A DNA stretch of 64,000 nucleotides from Cytophagaceae bacterium (GCA_002710685.1 PALD01000064.1:62001-126000), one strand, 5' to 3'. Numbered from the stretch's first letter, positions 52,614 through 61,783 are shown. Program-made: numbers and translations. Notes: generated from the sequence alone by a model not told the origin.

Positions 52614-53264
52614 ATGGCACAGTCTAAATCAACTAAAAAACTGTTTAACATGGCCTATGGCCTAGGTGCATCAGTAGTAATCATTGGAGCGCTTTTTAAA
52701 TTGACCCACTGGGAAATAGGCCCTCTCAATGGTACCATATTACTTGCAATAGGCCTTGTTACCGAAGCAATCATATTTGCAATTTCTGCTTTTGAACCCG
52801 TAGACGATGATTTAGATTGGTCTCTAGTTTATCCAGAGCTGGCTGGGGGATCCCCAGTTGAGCGGGCTAAAGCCAAAGAAGAGATGGTGGAGGCAGAAGG
52901 ACTCTTGAGCAAAAAACTTGATGAAATGCTCAAGGACGCACGTATTGATGCAGAATTGATGAACAGCCTTAGCTCAAGCATAAAAAGCTTTGAAGGTGCG
53001 GCAAGTGCCATGGCACCTACTGCTGACGCAATGAACTCTACAAGAAAGTACAGCGAGGAGATGTCCCTGGCAGCTGCTCAACTTGAATCATTAAACAGTC
53101 TTTACAAAGTACAGGTTGAGACCGCGGGCCGTCAAACCGAAATCAACAGTGAGGTTGCTGCAAATGCAGGAAGACTTAAAGAACAAATGGAAAGCCTGGC
53201 CACAAACCTATCTTCATTGAACGGTGTTTATGGCGGTATGCTTTCGGCAATGAACAGAAAATAA
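52614..53264 (+). CDS. gldL: Gliding motility/T9SS motor protein GldL
   Basis: GldL (216 residues; PorL) is the inner-membrane proton-driven motor subunit of the T9SS, partner of GldM. Two membrane helices lie at about residues 15-35 (YGLGASVVIIGALFKLTHW) and 42-62 (ILLAIGLVTEAIIFAISAF), each with an acidic or polar residue of the expected kind (Glu in the second). A long cytoplasmic coiled-coil tail follows. Confidence 0.96.
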   Translation: MAQSKSTKKLFNMAYGLGASVVIIGALFKLTHWEIGPLNGTILLAIGLVTEAIIFAISAFEPVDDDLDWSLVYPELAGGSPVERAKAKEEMVEAEGLLSKKLDEMLKDARIDAELMNSLSSSIKSFEGAASAMAPTADAMNSTRKYSEEMSLAAAQLESLNSLYKVQVETAGRQTEINSEVAANAGRLKEQMESLATNLSSLNGVYGGMLSAMNRK

Positions 53265-53301
53265 TTTCACACTTATCATATAAAACTACAAATACACTAA
53301 T

Positions 53302-54834
53302 ATGGCAGGTGGAAATTTAGGACCTAGACAGAAGATGATTAATTTAATGTACCTCGTGTTTATCGCGATGCTTGCATTGAATATGTCAAAGGAAGTTCTG
53401 TCAGCATTCGGTCTATTGAACGATAAAATATCAGATGCTAACGCAACTTCTGATACCAGGAATGCAGCATTTTTATCAGGACTGCAACAAAAGGCGCAAG
53501 AGCAGCCAGAGCAGTACCGCGACCTTTTGGCAAAAGCCGGTACGGTGGATCAGCTTTCTGATGAACTTGATACCTATATTGAAGGAATAAAGTCTGACAT
53601 GATTGCCGAACTTGAAGATCCAGACGATTATGAAGTTCAGGATAAACCAGATTTTCTAGATCAAAAGTTCTTTAACGGTGATAACCTTTCGCCGGAAGGC
53701 AAAGAGTTTAAAGAAAAGGTTGAGAACTACAAGACGCAGATGTCAGCGCTTATCGCAGATACATATCCTGCAATTTCTGAAGATATAGAAAGGAAATTTT
53801 CTACGGCTGAAGAAGAAAACAGAGAAGGTAAGAAGATTGAATGGTTGAGCTACAACTTTGAAGGCTTTCCATCTATTGCATCAAGGACCAAGTTGACCCA
53901 GATGCAGGCAGATATAAAAACAACACAAAGTGAGGTGCTTTCTGCAATGTTGGCAGGAGAGCAGGCACAACAACTATCAATGACAAACTATCAAGCGATT
54001 GTGATTCCTGATAAATCTGCTTTTTACTCTGGTGAAAATTTTAAGGGTAAAGTGGTGCTGGGCCGTTATGACAATTCCTTGACCTTTGATAAGGTGATTG
54101 TCAACGGTAAGGAAGTCCAGGCAAAAGGAGGAGAAGTCCTGCTTGATTTTCCAGCGGGTAGTGTAGGTACGCGTGAAGTAAAGGGAGAGCTTCAGTTTAA
54201 GGAGGGTGATAGTATCGTGAGCATCTCCATTGCAGATTCTTATGCGGTTATCAACCGTCCTAACTCGGCCACGATATCTGCAGATAAGATGAACGTGGTT
54301 TACCGTGGGGTCTCAAACCCCATGACCATAAGCTTTGCCGGTGTTGCTGACAATAATGTGAACGCATCTGCTACTGGACTTTCCAAGGTCAATGGTAGTA
54401 GCTATGTTATGCGCCCAGGTAGTGGATATGAAGTAAAGATCAATGTAAGTGGTACTTTGCCTGACGGCGGAAATGTTTCTGACAGCAAGGTTTTTCGTAT
54501 CAAGGACATACCTAGCCCTGTAGGAACTATTCGCGGGGAGACCGGAATGGCCAAAATGCAAAAGAACCAGCTTGCAATATCCACGGTAGGTGCAACGTTA
54601 CCTGATTTTGACTTTGACCTTGACATCGTGGTGACAGGATTTAAATTCAACGTTCCTGGTCAACCTACGGTACAGGTAAATGGTAGTAAACTTGACGGTC
54701 GTGCAGCTGACCTTTTGAACAGGGCGCCCCGTGGTTCTACCGTACAGATATTTGACATCAATGCACAAATACGAGGCAACTCAGGGTATATGTTACCTAA
54801 GGTTTCGCCGGTGCTTATTGAATTAACAAATTAA
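53302..54834 (+). CDS. gldM: Gliding motility/T9SS motor protein GldM
   Basis: GldM (510 residues; PorM) spans from the inner membrane through the periplasm and transmits motor torque to GldK-GldN. It opens AGGNLGPRQKMINLMYLVFIAMLALNMSKEVL, the single membrane helix with its conserved basic start. Four periplasmic domains follow, helical to about residue 220 and then beta-rich (PNSATISADKMNVVYRGVSNPM). Length and sequence are typical. Confidence 0.97.
   Translation: MAGGNLGPRQKMINLMYLVFIAMLALNMSKEVLSAFGLLNDKISDANATSDTRNAAFLSGLQQKAQEQPEQYRDLLAKAGTVDQLSDELDTYIEGIKSDMIAELEDPDDYEVQDKPDFLDQKFFNGDNLSPEGKEFKEKVENYKTQMSALIADTYPAISEDIERKFSTAEEENREGKKIEWLSYNFEGFPSIASRTKLTQMQADIKTTQSEVLSAMLAGEQAQQLSMTNYQAIVIPDKSAFYSGENFKGKVVLGRYDNSLTFDKVIVNGKEVQAKGGEVLLDFPAGSVGTREVKGELQFKEGDSIVSISIADSYAVINRPNSATISADKMNVVYRGVSNPMTISFAGVADNNVNASATGLSKVNGSSYVMRPGSGYEVKINVSGTLPDGGNVSDSKVFRIKDIPSPVGTIRGETGMAKMQKNQLAISTVGATLPDFDFDLDIVVTGFKFNVPGQPTVQVNGSKLDGRAADLLNRAPRGSTVQIFDINAQIRGNSGYMLPKVSPVLIELTN
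53691..53700 (+). repeat. Dispersed mini-hairpin variant GCC-GGAA-GGC
   Basis: In gldM as TTTCGCCGGAAGGC, identical over 14 bases to the copy at 39044 in the TPR-HTH regulator. Confidence 0.4.
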
Positions 54835-54845
54835 AAAACAAAAGC

Positions 54846-55739
54846 ATGAGCCCTAAATTTTATTTGTTTGGTGCTTTGTTTCTCCTTCTGGGAGGTGCAT
54901 CCAGCTTTGCACAGGAAAATATCCTGAATGCAAAGACCCCGGATGAGATGTTTGAAAAAACAGCGGAGCAAAAAAGATTGGATAATGACAAGCCATTGCC
55001 TTACGGGTATGTAGATAGCCGTGATGTATTGTGGGGAAAAAATGTGTGGGAGGTCGTAGACCTTGATGAGCGGGTCAATTTCCCATTGTATTACCCTATT
55101 GATACAAATAACATAGGCTCAGACCGTAGGTCACTCTATGATGTCTTGGTAAAAAATGCCAAGGCAGGCAACATAGATATGTATTCAGACTCATACTTTA
55201 ACAAGAAGATTGAGCTTAAGGATATACAGGCCGCCCTGGCAAAGGTTGATACCACTGATGCTGGCCGTAGGCAATTTAATGCTGAAGGTCGTGTAGATGC
55301 GCAGTATATAGACCGCAGGGATATCTCAGCGGCTGATATTGAACAATATCTCATACGTGGCTACTGGTATTTTGACAAGAGACAGGGAGAATTAAAGTAT
55401 AGGCTACTGGGTATCGCACCCGTTTCTCCAGATGTCAACTTTATTGATGAAGAGTCAGACCAAGTGCTGGTGCCCCTGTTCTGGGTCTGGTTCCCGGGAG
55501 CGCGTGATGTGCTTCATGAGGCAAAAGTTTTCAACCCACAAAACTCAGCACAGCCCATAACCTTTGACCATTTACTGAACTCCAGGAGGTTTAATGGGTT
55601 GATTATACGGGTGGATAATGTACAGGGAGACCGTGCCGTTAAAGAATACATTACCCAGAACTCCATGATGCAGCTGCTGGAGTCTGAGCGCCTCAAGGAA
55701 CAGATAAGAAACTTTGAGATGGACATGTGGAATTACTAA
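54846..55739 (+). CDS. gldN: Gliding motility/T9SS periplasmic protein GldN
   Basis: GldN (297 residues; PorN) binds GldK to form the T9SS ring. Signal peptide ending GGASSFAQ. Conserved segments include YGYVDSRDVLWGKNVWEVVDLDERVNFPLYYP, RDISAADIEQYLIRGYWYFDKRQGELKYRLLGIAP and LFWVWFPGARDVLHEAKVFN. Last gene of the cluster, ended by a strong terminator. Confidence 0.96.
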   Translation: MSPKFYLFGALFLLLGGASSFAQENILNAKTPDEMFEKTAEQKRLDNDKPLPYGYVDSRDVLWGKNVWEVVDLDERVNFPLYYPIDTNNIGSDRRSLYDVLVKNAKAGNIDMYSDSYFNKKIELKDIQAALAKVDTTDAGRRQFNAEGRVDAQYIDRRDISAADIEQYLIRGYWYFDKRQGELKYRLLGIAPVSPDVNFIDEESDQVLVPLFWVWFPGARDVLHEAKVFNPQNSAQPITFDHLLNSRRFNGLIIRVDNVQGDRAVKEYITQNSMMQLLESERLKEQIRNFEMDMWNY

Positions 55740-55758
55740 ACACATAATCACCATATTT

Positions 55759-55787
55759 AAAAACGCCTTTTTAAAAGGCGTTTTTTT
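55759..55787 (+). terminator. Terminator of the gldKLMN operon
   Basis: AAAACGCCTTTT pairs with AAAAGGCGTTTT and is followed by seven T (55781-55787). The T-run touches an ATG at 55788, which argues against that ATG as the start of the next gene. Confidence 0.9.
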
Positions 55788-55805
55788 ATGCCTTACATTT
55801 ACAGC

Positions 55806-56861
55806 GTGAGAGAAATTGATTACATCATCGTGGGTTTTGGCCTTGCGGGTATGGCTTTTGCCAAAATACTCCAGGAGCATGATAAAAAATTTGTGGTGTT
55901 TGATGCAGGGGACAAGTCAGCCAGTAAGGTGGCAGCAGGCCTGTACAACCCTGTAATCTTAAAACGGTACACATTACCCTGGAAGGCAGAAGAGCAATTT
56001 GATATTTCGCTTCCATTTTTTAAGAAACTGGGAGAAGAAATAGGGGTGGAGGCATTTAAGAAATTGCCTGTTTACCGTGTGCTTTCTTCCATTGAAGACC
56101 AGAACAACTGGTTTACCGCTTCAGATAAACCTGGCCTTAAACGATTCTTGAACCCCCAGCTTGTACTTAACAAGAACAAATATGTTGACGCACCATATAG
56201 TCTGGGCGAGGTCAATGAAACAGGACAGCTGCAGATTATGGACCTCCTTGCCGGTTATGCTCAATCTTTGGCGAAAGCCAAAATTTATTTTCATGAAACA
56301 TTTGACCATAACAAGTTGACCTTACGTGATAATGCCGTTTTTTATAAAGACCTTAAAGCACAGAGGGTCGTTTTTGCCGAAGGATTTGGGATAAAGCAAA
56401 ATCCATTTTTTAACAGGTTGCCGCTGGTGGGCAACAAAGGAGACTATATCTATATCAAGGCACCTTCCCTACGGCTGGATGCCGCGATCAAGACCAGCAT
56501 TTTTATAATACCTGAAGGTGATGATGTGTACAAAGTGGGAGCAACGTATAACTGGAGCGATAAAGGTTGGGAGCCTTCCGCTGAAGGGAGAAATGAGTTG
56601 ATTGCAAAACTTGATGAGGTCATAAGCTGTGAATATGAAATCGTGGAGCATATTGCTGGCATGCGCCCCACCACTGGAGATAGAAGGCCTTTACTGGGCA
56701 TACATCCCCACCATGCACAAGTAGCCCTGCTCAATGGCCTGGGCACGCGTGGCATCATGATGTCTGCATACTTGGCCCAGATGCTTTATGATTGCCTGGA
56801 AGATGAGGTTGCTCTTCCCGTTGAAGTTGACATTATGCGGTTTGCGGGCAAGCTCAACTGA
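55806..56861 (+). CDS. FAD-dependent oxidoreductase (DAO family)
   Basis: A 351-residue cytosolic flavoprotein. The dinucleotide fold is at the start: DYIIVGFGLAGMAFAKILQEHDKKFVVFDAG, with GxGxxG. It ends with a typical DAO C-terminal segment (AGMRPTTGDRRPLLGIHP, LLNGLGTRGIMMSAYLAQML). Start GTG 55806 puts the fold directly at the N-terminus. ATG 55788 is in frame but abuts the preceding terminator. The substrate is unknown; relatives oxidise amino acids or amines. It overlaps the convergent DUF983 gene by 8 bp. Confidence 0.85.
   Translation: MREIDYIIVGFGLAGMAFAKILQEHDKKFVVFDAGDKSASKVAAGLYNPVILKRYTLPWKAEEQFDISLPFFKKLGEEIGVEAFKKLPVYRVLSSIEDQNNWFTASDKPGLKRFLNPQLVLNKNKYVDAPYSLGEVNETGQLQIMDLLAGYAQSLAKAKIYFHETFDHNKLTLRDNAVFYKDLKAQRVVFAEGFGIKQNPFFNRLPLVGNKGDYIYIKAPSLRLDAAIKTSIFIIPEGDDVYKVGATYNWSDKGWEPSAEGRNELIAKLDEVISCEYEIVEHIAGMRPTTGDRRPLLGIHPHHAQVALLNGLGTRGIMMSAYLAQMLYDCLEDEVALPVEVDIMRFAGKLN
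56270..56279 (+). repeat. Dispersed mini-hairpin GGC-GAAA-GCC
   Basis: Reads TTTGGC-GAAA-GCCAAAA, a complete symmetrical copy, in the FAD oxidoreductase gene. Confidence 0.6.
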
Positions 56862-57252
56862 GGTGTTGACTTGCAGCTTCCTTATTATAATCCATAAAAA
56901 TGTTGATCCAGATGTTCCTGCTCAAACGGCTAATAATGGGGAGCAGTAAAACAAGTGTGCCCACAATGGCAAGAAATGATGCCATGAGCCCGCCACCCAA
57001 GAAGAAATAAGTAATGATGAACGCAGCCACGCCAAAGGCAATCCCCACGCCATAGCTTACATACATGGCGCCATAAAAAAAGGATGGTTCTATCTTGAAC
57101 TTGGTATCGCAGTGGCTACACCTGTCATGCATTTTCAACGTTTTTGAGAGTATATATGGGTTTTTTTCCATATACATATCACCCTTGTGGCATACGGGGC
57201 ATTTGCCCGTGAGCATACTATAAATCTTATGGCCTTTTAAAAGTCTAAGCAT
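56854..57252 (-). CDS. DUF983 membrane protein with two CxxC motifs
   Basis: A 132-residue protein. The N-terminal half carries two CxxC pairs (GKCPVCHKGD and DRCSHCDTKF), a likely zinc ribbon. Two membrane helices follow (about 65-85 and 92-112). This is the DUF983 family, of unknown function, common in Bacteroidota and Alphaproteobacteria. Convergent with the FAD oxidoreductase gene. Confidence 0.88.
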   Translation of the reverse strand: MLRLLKGHKIYSMLTGKCPVCHKGDMYMEKNPYILSKTLKMHDRCSHCDTKFKIEPSFFYGAMYVSYGVGIAFGVAAFIITYFFLGGGLMASFLAIVGTLVLLLPIISRLSRNIWINIFMDYNKEAASQHLS

Positions 57253-57322
57253 ATGACAAAATTAGTGATACTTGGTTTGATGAAAGGTAACCTAGGTCAC
57301 ATATTATAATGGATTTGTCAAT

Positions 57323-57340
57323 ATTTCGCTACAGCGAAAT
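57323..57340. repeat. Palindrome ATTTCGCT-AC-AGCGAAAT
   Basis: Perfect 8-bp arms around two bases in the 137-bp gap between the DUF983 and ABC-F genes; TTTCGC/GCGAAA family. Confidence 0.6.
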
Positions 57341-57358
57341 AAATTGATTCTAGAATAA

Positions 57359-57366
57359 TACCTTTG
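57359..57366 (+). promoter_or_regulatory. Candidate -7 box of the ABC-F gene
   Basis: TACCTTTG matches TAnnTTTG, 23 bp before the ATG at 57390. No good -33 TTG is present at standard spacing. Confidence 0.45.
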
Positions 57367-57389
57367 CGGCAAAATTCAAGCAGTTTTTC

Positions 57390-59297
57390 ATGTTAAACGT
57401 TCACGATTTATCGGTTTCATTTCAAGGAGAATATCTATTTGATGGCGTAACCTTCAGGCTGGGTGATGGCGACAGGGTGGGGCTAATAGGTAAAAATGGT
57501 GCAGGTAAGTCAACCATGTTGCGTATTCTCTCTGGCGAGCAGGAATATGATACCGGCCAGATTGCCACAGATAAGGAGACTACCCTGGGCTTTCTTAAAC
57601 AGGATATTGATTTTGTTGAGGGGCGTACCGTGCTTGAAGAGTCATACCAGGCCTTTGAAACCATTCAAAAACTTGAAAGAGAGCTTGAGGAAATCAACAC
57701 CCAGCTAGCCACGAGAACAGATTATGAAAGTGAGGGCTACCACGACATCATGGTCGCGCTTACAGATGTGCAGCATCAATATGAACTGCATGGAGGATAT
57801 AATTATCAGGGCGAGACTGAGCGTATCTTGCTGGGCCTGGGCTTTAAGAGAGAAGACTTCAACAAGATAACCGATACTTTTTCGGGGGGGTGGCGCATGC
57901 GTATTGAACTTGCAAAACTATTGCTACAGGACAATGATGTCCTGCTGCTGGATGAGCCCACAAACCACCTGGATATAGAATCAATCATATGGCTAGAAGG
58001 TTTTCTCAAGGGCTATAGGGGTGCCGTGGTCATCGTGTCGCACGATAAGATGTTCCTGGATAATGTGACTAACCGTACCATAGAGATATCGCTGGGGCGC
58101 ATTTATGATTATCCCAAGCCCTATACAGAGTTTCTGGAGCTGCGCAAGGATATTAAGGAAAAACAGCTCGCCGCACAAAAGAACCAGCAAAAGGAGATTG
58201 AGCGCACGGAGAAGCTTGTGGAGAAATTCAGGGCCAAGGCATCAAAGGCCAGCATGGCCCAATCACTCATCAAAAAACTGGACAAGATTGAGCGCATAGA
58301 GGTAGATGAGGATGACAACAGCGTGATGACCTTGAACTTTCCGGTTTCGGTGGTGCCGGGCAAGGTGGTCATCGAGGCCGGTTCCATCTCAAAAAGCTAT
58401 GGTGACAAGCAGGTATTGAGAAATATTGACCTGCTCATAGAGCGCGACAGCAAGACGGCATTTGTGGGGCAAAATGGTCAAGGTAAAAGTACCCTGGCAA
58501 AAATCATCGTGGGTGACATCAATTATGAAGGCAGCCTGAAACTGGGGCATAACGTACAACTGGGATATTTTGCCCAGAACCAGGCTGAATACCTGGATGG
58601 CAACAAGACCGTGCTGGATACCATGATAGATGCGGCAAATGAAAAAAACAGGAGCAAGGTAAGGGATATACTGGGTGCGTTTCTCTTTAGGGGAGAAGAA
58701 GTAGATAAATATGTAAGGGTGCTCTCTGGGGGAGAAAGAAACCGCTTGGCCCTGGCCAAATTGATGTTGCAGCCCTTTAACGTGCTCGTGATGGATGAGC
58801 CCACAAACCACCTGGACATTAAATCAAAAAACGTGCTCAAGGACGCTCTAAAACGTTTTGAGGGCACATTGATCCTGGTATCTCACGACAGGGATTTTCT
58901 ACAAGGGCTTACCAACGTGGTCTATGAGTTCAAGGACCATAAAATCAGGGAATATCTGGGAGATGTTGATTTCTATCTGGAGCAGCGGGAGATCACCAAC
59001 CTACGGGATGTGGAAAAGACCGATAAAAAAGCCATCAAAAAGGAAGAGCCAAAAGAGGCTAAATCCTATGATGTGCAGCGTAAGCAAAAATCCCTCTCAA
59101 ACCGACTGAGCAAGGTTGAATCGCAAATAGCATCCCTTGAAAGGGAAATCAAGGCAATAGATGCCAAGCTACAACAGGATTATGATGCTACCGTGGCACA
59201 AGTAAACTTTTTTGATAAATACCAGTCAAAGAAAAAGCAACTTGAAAAACTAATGGAAGAATGGGGCAAGATATCTGAAGAAATGGAGGCACTTTAA
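57390..59297 (+). CDS. ABC-F family ribosome-associated ATPase
   Basis: A 635-residue cytosolic protein with two ABC ATPase domains. Domain 1: Walker A GKNGAGKS (about 36), signature FSGGWRMR, Walker B LLLDEPTNHLDIES. Linker with a basic coiled coil at about 250-300. Domain 2: Walker A GQNGQGKS, signature LSGGERNR, Walker B VLVMDEPTNHLDIKS. A C-terminal coiled coil (about 560-630) follows, as in Uup-like members. ABC-F proteins bind the ribosome E site and rescue or tune translation; some give antibiotic protection, but nothing here points to that. No membrane part. Confidence 0.94.
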   Translation: MLNVHDLSVSFQGEYLFDGVTFRLGDGDRVGLIGKNGAGKSTMLRILSGEQEYDTGQIATDKETTLGFLKQDIDFVEGRTVLEESYQAFETIQKLERELEEINTQLATRTDYESEGYHDIMVALTDVQHQYELHGGYNYQGETERILLGLGFKREDFNKITDTFSGGWRMRIELAKLLLQDNDVLLLDEPTNHLDIESIIWLEGFLKGYRGAVVIVSHDKMFLDNVTNRTIEISLGRIYDYPKPYTEFLELRKDIKEKQLAAQKNQQKEIERTEKLVEKFRAKASKASMAQSLIKKLDKIERIEVDEDDNSVMTLNFPVSVVPGKVVIEAGSISKSYGDKQVLRNIDLLIERDSKTAFVGQNGQGKSTLAKIIVGDINYEGSLKLGHNVQLGYFAQNQAEYLDGNKTVLDTMIDAANEKNRSKVRDILGAFLFRGEEVDKYVRVLSGGERNRLALAKLMLQPFNVLVMDEPTNHLDIKSKNVLKDALKRFEGTLILVSHDRDFLQGLTNVVYEFKDHKIREYLGDVDFYLEQREITNLRDVEKTDKKAIKKEEPKEAKSYDVQRKQKSLSNRLSKVESQIASLEREIKAIDAKLQQDYDATVAQVNFFDKYQSKKKQLEKLMEEWGKISEEMEAL

Positions 59298-59312
59298 AGA
59301 TGATGAATTAAG

Positions 59313-59492
59313 ATGATTGAGCATTTTTTTCAATGTCCATATTGCTGGGAAGAAATCTCAATGTTGCTGGACCCATCAGTTTCCACAACATATATTGAAG
59401 ATTGCGAGATATGTTGCAATCCCATACAGGTTACAGCACAATTTGATGAAGGCAACCTGGCAGGTTTTGAGGCCACAAGTATTGAGCAGTGA
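59313..59492 (+). CDS. CPXCG-motif cysteine-rich small protein
   Basis: A 59-residue protein starting at ATG 59313, 15 bp after the ABC-F stop. It opens MIEHFFQCPYCWEEISML and has a second cysteine cluster DCEICCNPI, the pattern of the CPXCG-motif family, here CPYCW with Trp in place of Gly. It probably binds zinc with the two Cys pairs. Its end is GFEATSIEQ. Function unknown. The downstream 126 bp to the next gene hold one mini-hairpin at 59553. Confidence 0.75.
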   Translation: MIEHFFQCPYCWEEISMLLDPSVSTTYIEDCEICCNPIQVTAQFDEGNLAGFEATSIEQ

Positions 59493-59552
59493 ATTATGCC
59501 GATTATTTTCAATGCTTTGTCTATTAGATATTTAACGTATGTTTGGGTATTA

Positions 59553-59562
59553 GGCGAAAGCC
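59553..59562 (+). repeat. Dispersed mini-hairpin GGC-GAAA-GCC
   Basis: Intergenic copy followed by AAAA, between the CPXCG and SpoIIAA-like genes. Confidence 0.55.
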
Positions 59563-59618
59563 AAAAGTTATTTTTGCACGTATATATATTGTAAGAACTT
59601 TCATTCATTTTATAATTA

Positions 59619-59978
59619 ATGACATTAGAATCTTTTAGGTTTGCAGACCATGTAGTGGGTTTTATTGCAAACAAGGCAATCAACACCCCCTTACTGGACG
59701 AACTGCACGACCAGGTGGATTCTGCCTTGACCGGCCTTGATAAAATTAGCCTGTATATGGAATTTCATGGATTGGGAACCCTGCATCCTTCAATCATTTC
59801 ACATGACCTAAAGTTCAAGAACTCAAGGCGCGATAGGTTTGACAAGGTGGCCATAGTCACAGACAGTGTATTGATAAGTAGTTATATTAAAATACTGGGG
59901 CTGTTCATGAAGTATGATTTGAAGACCTTTTCGCTCAAGCAACGTACCACGGCCCTACAGTGGGTGAGCATGATTTAA
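59619..59978 (+). CDS. SpoIIAA/STAS-like protein
   Basis: A 119-residue cytosolic protein resembling the SpoIIAA-like (STAS/SEC14-related) family: an alternating beta-alpha layout with KISLYMEFHGLGTLHPSIISHDLKF and FDKVAIVTDSVLISSYIKILGLFM. No catalytic motif. Such proteins may bind lipids or small ligands. Convergent with the AsmA-like gene, overlapping it by 4 bp. Confidence 0.75.
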   Translation: MTLESFRFADHVVGFIANKAINTPLLDELHDQVDSALTGLDKISLYMEFHGLGTLHPSIISHDLKFKNSRRDRFDKVAIVTDSVLISSYIKILGLFMKYDLKTFSLKQRTTALQWVSMI

Positions 59979-61528
59979 TCGTCCTTGTCCTTGCCACCAC
60001 CTATTAAGGTGTTTTTAAGGGCTTCAAAGATATTAAGCCAGATGTAGTTAAAGACTGATTTTGTGGTGTTGCGGGTCACCTTACCACCGCCTTCCCTGTA
60101 GTCCTGGTCTTGATTTTCCTGAGAATCCTTTTTTACAAAGATATTTGCAATGGCAGATAACAGCCATTTTTTCTTCTTTTCTTCATTGACCAGTGTTACT
60201 TTAAAATCATCATATTTAAGCCTTGATTTTACCTGTGAAGCATTGTCATTACCATCAATATCAAAGTAGGCATCATTCATTTTTCCTTCTAATGTTGCAC
60301 GCATGTTGGGCATTGTGAAGCTGTTGAGGTTATCCACGGGAAGATTAGATACATGGGCATCAAAGGTAAATGCATCAGCCGTGTTATGCACATTGAAGGA
60401 CCAGTTAACCTCTATTTTGCCTTCTTTCATAAAAGTTGAGGTAATATCAATCTGTGTATGTTTTATATCTTGGGGATAATGATTGCCCAGTGCCGTGATA
60501 GTGGCATAAAATCCGTCAAAAAAAATGGTCCCGGGCGGTTCTCCAGGTTTTACCTTTTCACCATACGTGATGGATGCGTTTTCAATTTTTGTGGTGTTTA
60601 TGAGAAGCTCAAAAGGTAAGTTCCTAAGCATCTCGCTGTACATCTTTTTCCTCGTAAAATCGTCCGGCAACAGCTTGTCCCTATAAATATTAACCTGTGG
60701 TTTGACCAGGTTGATCATGTTTGCGGTAACCTGGGTCTTTTTCTTATTGATTTGCCAGTCAAGGTCCTGTATGTTGACTTCAGGAATGGTTACATCAATA
60801 TGGTCATGCTCTTTTTTGAGAACTCGCGATAGTTGATTCCTGCTATATTTTGATTGGATGCTGAAGGTGCTGAGGTCTAGGTTTTTTTCATCATATTCCA
60901 GGTGGGCTGCACTCAGGTATTCATAAGTGCCCAGGTCGAGGTAAACGGAATCTGCCTGTAAGGTCTTTAACGTATATGAAAAAGGTTTTTCTTCTTGGGC
61001 TAAAGGTGCTATGTCATCTATTTGTAAGCTATAGTTTGTCGCTTTGAGATAAATGGAGTCAGGCCCTTGTTGAAGTATGGTAATAGGCGTGGGGTTTATG
61101 ATAAGCTTGTCAATGGCTATTTTTTTCTTGGTTTTTGTAGAGTCTGTCTTACTTGGTATGTTTTTTTTCTTGGTTTTTGGGTTTTTTCTCAGGGTAAAGC
61201 CCTCACCATCTACCTCAATCTTGTTAAAATGTACAATATCATTTTTCAGGTAGTCCCAGTAACTAAGCCCATTAAGGTCAATTTGCTTTATTTTATACAC
61301 ATTGGGCGGTAGGCTATCGTGCGTGGTATGCCTTATATTGACGTTGTCAAGCATTATATTTCCCAGCCATGAGTTGATGGACAGGTCGTCATAGGTGAGT
61401 TCAAGATCTTCAGAAAGATTATCATCAAGGGCTTTCTTTACGGTCTTCTTGAGGTATATGTTAAACCCTATTCCGGCCGCAATGATAATAAATAGCAGTA
61501 TCCCGACCGCAATTAGTATTTTTTTCAT
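59975..61528 (-). CDS. AsmA/DUF748-like membrane-anchored periplasmic protein
   Basis: A 517-residue protein with one N-terminal helix (about residues 4-27, ILIAVGILLFIIIAAGIGFNIYL) and a long periplasmic beta-rich region. SINSWLGNIMLDNVNI near residue 50 and repeated strand segments are like those of AsmA/DUF748 proteins, which form phospholipid-transport bridges or affect outer-membrane assembly. It has a Lys-rich stretch at about 120-142 (KTKKKNIPSKTDSTKTKKK). Standing alone; assignment rests on the general pattern, so the specific role is uncertain. Confidence 0.65.
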   Translation of the reverse strand: MKKILIAVGILLFIIIAAGIGFNIYLKKTVKKALDDNLSEDLELTYDDLSINSWLGNIMLDNVNIRHTTHDSLPPNVYKIKQIDLNGLSYWDYLKNDIVHFNKIEVDGEGFTLRKNPKTKKKNIPSKTDSTKTKKKIAIDKLIINPTPITILQQGPDSIYLKATNYSLQIDDIAPLAQEEKPFSYTLKTLQADSVYLDLGTYEYLSAAHLEYDEKNLDLSTFSIQSKYSRNQLSRVLKKEHDHIDVTIPEVNIQDLDWQINKKKTQVTANMINLVKPQVNIYRDKLLPDDFTRKKMYSEMLRNLPFELLINTTKIENASITYGEKVKPGEPPGTIFFDGFYATITALGNHYPQDIKHTQIDITSTFMKEGKIEVNWSFNVHNTADAFTFDAHVSNLPVDNLNSFTMPNMRATLEGKMNDAYFDIDGNDNASQVKSRLKYDDFKVTLVNEEKKKKWLLSAIANIFVKKDSQENQDQDYREGGGKVTRNTTKSVFNYIWLNIFEALKNTLIGGGKDKDD

Positions 61529-61585
61529 ATATCTAAATATATCAAGAAGAATACAGGGATATTGTTAGTGAAAGCATAATGTTAT

Positions 61586-61595
61586 GGCTTGCGCC
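61586..61595 (-). repeat. Dispersed mini-hairpin GGC-GCAA-GCC (minus strand)
   Basis: Plus strand reads GGC-TTGC-GCC followed by AAAA; intergenic, upstream of the tRNA promoter. Confidence 0.55.
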
Positions 61596-61614
61596 AAAAT
61601 TTTTATCAAAGGTC

Positions 61615-61645
61615 TTGTGAGAAGCTTAAAAGGGTTGTATATTTG
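61615..61645 (+). promoter_or_regulatory. Promoter of the initiator tRNA gene
   Basis: TTG (61615-61617), 20-bp spacer, TATATTTG (61638-61645), fitting the Bacteroidota consensus and placed 13 bp before the tRNA. Confidence 0.65.
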
Positions 61646-61658
61646 CCGTCCAATAAAT

Positions 61659-61731
<73 letters not shown>

Positions 61732-61742
61732 CTAGCAAAGAC

Positions 61743-61774
61743 AAGGCTTCACAGAAATGTGAAGCCTTTTTTTA
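61743..61774 (+). terminator. Terminator after the initiator tRNA
   Basis: AAGGCTTCACA pairs with TGTGAAGCCTT around GAAA, followed by a T-rich run. Confidence 0.88.
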
Positions 61775-61783
61775 TTTTACATA

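Noticed and set aside
57390..59297. Antibiotic-resistance ABC-F
   Set aside because: The linker and C-terminal coiled coil look like Uup/housekeeping types, and there is no leader peptide or resistance context.
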